Below, piece after piece: positions 4,665 through 6,106 of a stretch of DNA of 6,106 nucleotides. This DNA comes from Bryobacterales bacterium (GTDB lineage Bacteria; Acidobacteriota; Terriglobia; Bryobacterales; Bryobacteraceae). Location of the stretch: NCBI GenBank assembly GCA_020853155.1, contig JADYZL010000636.1, positions 1-6,106 of the forward strand, given 5' to 3'. A program made the translations under genes and the position numbers. The number at the start of each line of letters is the position of its first letter. The first letter of the stretch is position 1. The notes beneath the pieces were generated by a model. That model did not search any database and was not told the origin of the DNA. It worked only from the letters and a program-made list of their open reading frames with translations.

Positions 4665-5795
4665 ATGACAGATCTCTATTTTGCATTCGGATCGAATCTC
4701 AATCCGGCTGATTGGCAGCGTTGGTGTATGGAAAAAGGACACCGGGCGGACAACCTAAAGCCGCTCTTTACGGCGTGGCTGCCCGACCGCGAACTACGGT
4801 TCACGCGCTGCTCCGGAGGCCGCAAGGGTGGGGTTCTGGACGTTGTACCCCGACTGGGCAAGTTGGTTCCCGGGGTTGTCTTCGAAGTCACTGGAGACGG
4901 ATGGAACGCACTTGATGAAAAGGAGGGAACTTCCCACGGTGCCTACCGTAGGATCGAAACCGAATGCCTGACGGCGGACGGACAGACCCATCCCGTTGCA
5001 GTTTACGAGGTGAACCCGGAACGTCGCGCGCCTTATGTCGCTCCAAACAGCAAATACGTAGAAATCGTGCGCCAGGGGCTTCAGGAGTTCGACCTGGACG
5101 ACGGCCCGCTCAACGCCGCGTGCGCGAACACGGCCTCGCCGGACCTGGTGGGCACGATCTTCGTTTATGGGACGCTTCTCCGCGGCGAAGGCCGCCACCA
5201 TCTGCTGGAGGATTTCCATCCGGAATGCATCCTTCTCTCCGAGGCTCGGGGGAGACTCCTGGACTTCGGCGAGTATCCTGCGCTTGCACTCAACGGTACA
5301 GAGGATCACTGCGTATCCGGGGAGTTTGTCCGCACCAACCGGATCGGCGAGTTACTCGAAAAGCTCGATCTCGTTGAAGGGTTCCACGGCTATGGGCAAC
5401 AGGGTTCGCTGTTCCGTCGCGCGCTGATTGAGGTCGGGATGTGCGACGGCCGTGTCCGGCTCGCCTGGGTTTACTTGGCAGGTGGAACGGAGGAGAGTGT
5501 TGCCGAAATCCCTAGCGGGAATTGGCGTGCTTCTCGCGGCCGGTGGAACGGAATCCTGGATGAAATCGTCCGCGGGCATTTGGGCACCCTGAGTGAGCGG
5601 GAACTGGCAGGGCGCGTCATTGGTTCCCGGTGCTTCGGCGGAACCGAACAAGACATCACGGACCTCGTGCCACTGGCAGCAGCCCTCGACCGCCGTTCTA
5701 TTTCGGAGCGTCAACTGGCGCAGGCGTCAGGGAAGTGGACTGTAGGTTTCCAAAATTCGGAAATTCGGTGCCAGTCACCGAGTGTGTCGGAATAA
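4665..5795 (+). CDS. Tandem gamma-glutamylcyclotransferase-fold (AIG2-like) protein
   Basis: This 376-residue protein has two cyclotransferase-fold domains in one chain. Domain 1 (about 3-145) begins LYFAFGSNLN, the glycine-rich substrate loop of the GGCT type, and has LDEKEG with candidate catalytic Glu87. Domain 2 (about 163-290) begins IFVYGTLLRGEGRHHLLED and has LDLVEG with candidate catalytic Glu238, followed by the family-typical WVYLAG and IPSGNWR. These enzymes release 5-oxoproline from gamma-glutamyl-amines, amino acids or peptides; the actual substrate here is unknown. With both loops and both glutamates present, both sites may be active. The protein appears cytoplasmic. Residues about 291-376 form an extra tail without a recognised domain, and the last 15 codons overlap a REP-like motif, so the natural C-terminus may have been altered. 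The ATG at 4665 is supported by AAGGA nine bases upstream and by the motif beginning at residue 4. No partner gene for a pathway is visible. Confidence 0.88.
   Translation: MTDLYFAFGSNLNPADWQRWCMEKGHRADNLKPLFTAWLPDRELRFTRCSGGRKGGVLDVVPRLGKLVPGVVFEVTGDGWNALDEKEGTSHGAYRRIETECLTADGQTHPVAVYEVNPERRAPYVAPNSKYVEIVRQGLQEFDLDDGPLNAACANTASPDLVGTIFVYGTLLRGEGRHHLLEDFHPECILLSEARGRLLDFGEYPALALNGTEDHCVSGEFVRTNRIGELLEKLDLVEGFHGYGQQGSLFRRALIEVGMCDGRVRLAWVYLAGGTEESVAEIPSGNWRASRGRWNGILDEIVRGHLGTLSERELAGRVIGSRCFGGTEQDITDLVPLAAALDRRSISERQLAQASGKWTVGFQNSEIRCQSPSVSE
5766..5781. repeat. REP-like palindrome overlapping the gene end
   Basis: TCGGTG-CCAGT-CACCGA forms a short hairpin (stem CGGTG/CACCG) inside the last codons of the cyclotransferase-like gene. 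Its CAGTCACC part recurs at 5963-5970. Sequences of the type GGTGACTGGCACC and GGTGACTGTCCC are common dispersed REP elements, often linked to REP-associated tyrosine transposases; none is visible in this window. Confidence 0.5.
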
Positions 5796-5810
5796 AGAAT
5801 TGTCGAACCT

Positions 5811-5858
5811 AGAATCAATAACTTACGGACGACCATCTCCTCGTAAGTTATTGATTCT
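5811..5858. repeat. Perfect 17-bp inverted repeat with 14-nt loop
   Basis: The left arm AGAATCAATAACTTACG (5811-5827) pairs without mismatch with CGTAAGTTATTGATTCT (5842-5858) around a 14-nt loop. It begins 16 bp after the stop of the cyclotransferase-like gene. There is no T-run on the right, so it is not a standard intrinsic terminator, but a hairpin this long could still end or stabilise the mRNA. Its AT-rich arms differ in composition from the flanking genes, which fits a small mobile or recombination element. Confidence 0.85.
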
Positions 5859-5890
5859 TCGTGACGCCGCGTGTTTACTCCGACAGGCTC

Positions 5891-5950
5891 CACCACTTTC
5901 ACTTTATGTTAACACGCTGATTCTACGTAGGTTACGCAACTTCAAGCAGG
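5891..5950 (+). repeat. 60-bp direct repeat, copy 1
   Basis: This runs from CACCACTTTCAC to TTCAAGCAGG and matches 5967-6026 at 56 of 60 positions. The last 26 bp (ACGTAGGTTACG...AGCAGG) are identical. The four differences are all transitions. Confidence 0.92.
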
Positions 5951-5958
5951 GAAAAAGA

Positions 5959-5970
5959 GGGACAGTCACC
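5959..5970 (+). repeat. Second REP-like CAGTCACC motif
   Basis: GGGACAGTCACC follows GAAAAAGA between the two 60-bp repeats and runs into the first bases of copy 2. Its reverse complement, GGTGACTGTCCC followed by TCTTTTTC, is typical of widespread REP-type elements. It shares CAGTCACC with the motif at 5772-5779. Confidence 0.5.
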
Positions 5971-6026
5971 ACTTTCACTCTATGCTAACACACTGATTCC
6001 ACGTAGGTTACGCAACTTCAAGCAGG
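5967..6026 (+). repeat. 60-bp direct repeat, copy 2
   Basis: This is the second copy of the 5891-5950 repeat, starting 76 bp after the first. Its right end includes the TGA stop (6018-6020, - strand) of the possible gene entering from the right edge, so the repeat overlaps the 3' end of that gene. Confidence 0.92.
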
Positions 6027-6104
6027 AATTCCAGCCGCGTTCAGCCTCTTTCCGAGCAGCGTCTGGAGGGTCCCAAAGCCGCCGATCCCTTGCCCACCGA
6101 AGTG
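6018..6104 (-). CDS. C-terminal fragment of a possible gene entering from the right
   Basis: A - strand frame open from the window edge reads HFGGQGIGGFGTLQTLLGKR, then LNAAGIPA and TGA at 6018-6020. The glycine-rich, regularly spaced composition looks like a genuine protein C-terminus more than the alternative frames do, but I do not recognise the family. Only 28 codons are visible. The last four codons and the stop lie within the second 60-bp repeat. If real, it converges on the cyclotransferase-like gene, with the inverted repeat and the 60-bp repeats between the two stops. Confidence 0.3.
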   Translation of the reverse strand, partial: HFGGQGIGGFGTLQTLLGKRLNAAGIPA

Positions 6105-6106
6105 GA

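Overview
The window is a fragment of a moderately GC-rich bacterial chromosome. Nothing in it fixes the taxon. A soil or environmental bacterium, perhaps Acidobacteriota, fits the zinc-ribbon/PspC protein, the XRE + DUF2975 pair, the dispersed hairpin repeats and the REP-like CAGTCACC motifs, but this is a weak inference.

Left part (1-1694): the window opens in the last 50 codons of a catalase on the + strand. Convergent to it, on the - strand, lies a broken zinc-ribbon + PspC-domain gene. Its two halves are in different frames joined at a G7 tract, and the start codon appears to be CTG. Upstream of that is a two-gene - strand operon: a four-helix DUF2975 membrane protein followed after 11 bp by a small XRE/Cro-type regulator. 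A good sigma70-like promoter sits so close to the DUF2975 start that the mRNA is probably leaderless.

Centre (1694-3515): a - strand gene encodes an NlpC/P60-like cysteine-peptidase-fold protein without a recognisable signal peptide. About 990 bp without a convincing gene follow. This stretch holds three CGAGCCT-nnn-AGGCTCG hairpins alternating with CCCAGGG/CCCTGGG hairpins, an isolated TATAAT, and a weak tRNA/tmRNA-3'-end-like string.

Right part (3516-6106): a + strand gene of unknown function carries a perfect 37-bp direct repeat pair inside its coding sequence, with a 35-bp gap and the same frame in both copies. It is followed by a + strand gene for a tandem gamma-glutamylcyclotransferase-fold (AIG2-like) protein, with both candidate catalytic glutamates present. 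The 3' end of that gene runs into a REP-like motif. Beyond it come a perfect 17-bp inverted repeat, a 60-bp direct repeat pair separated by a second CAGTCACC-type motif, and the C-terminal 28 codons of a possible - strand gene. The right edge looks like a repeat-rich, possibly transposition-associated junction.

The genes do not form one evident pathway. The only clear functional unit is the DUF2975-XRE operon. I see no convincing new defence or metabolic system. The items most worth checking are the split PspC gene, the in-frame 37-bp repeat pair, the double cyclotransferase fusion, and the repeat cluster at the right end.
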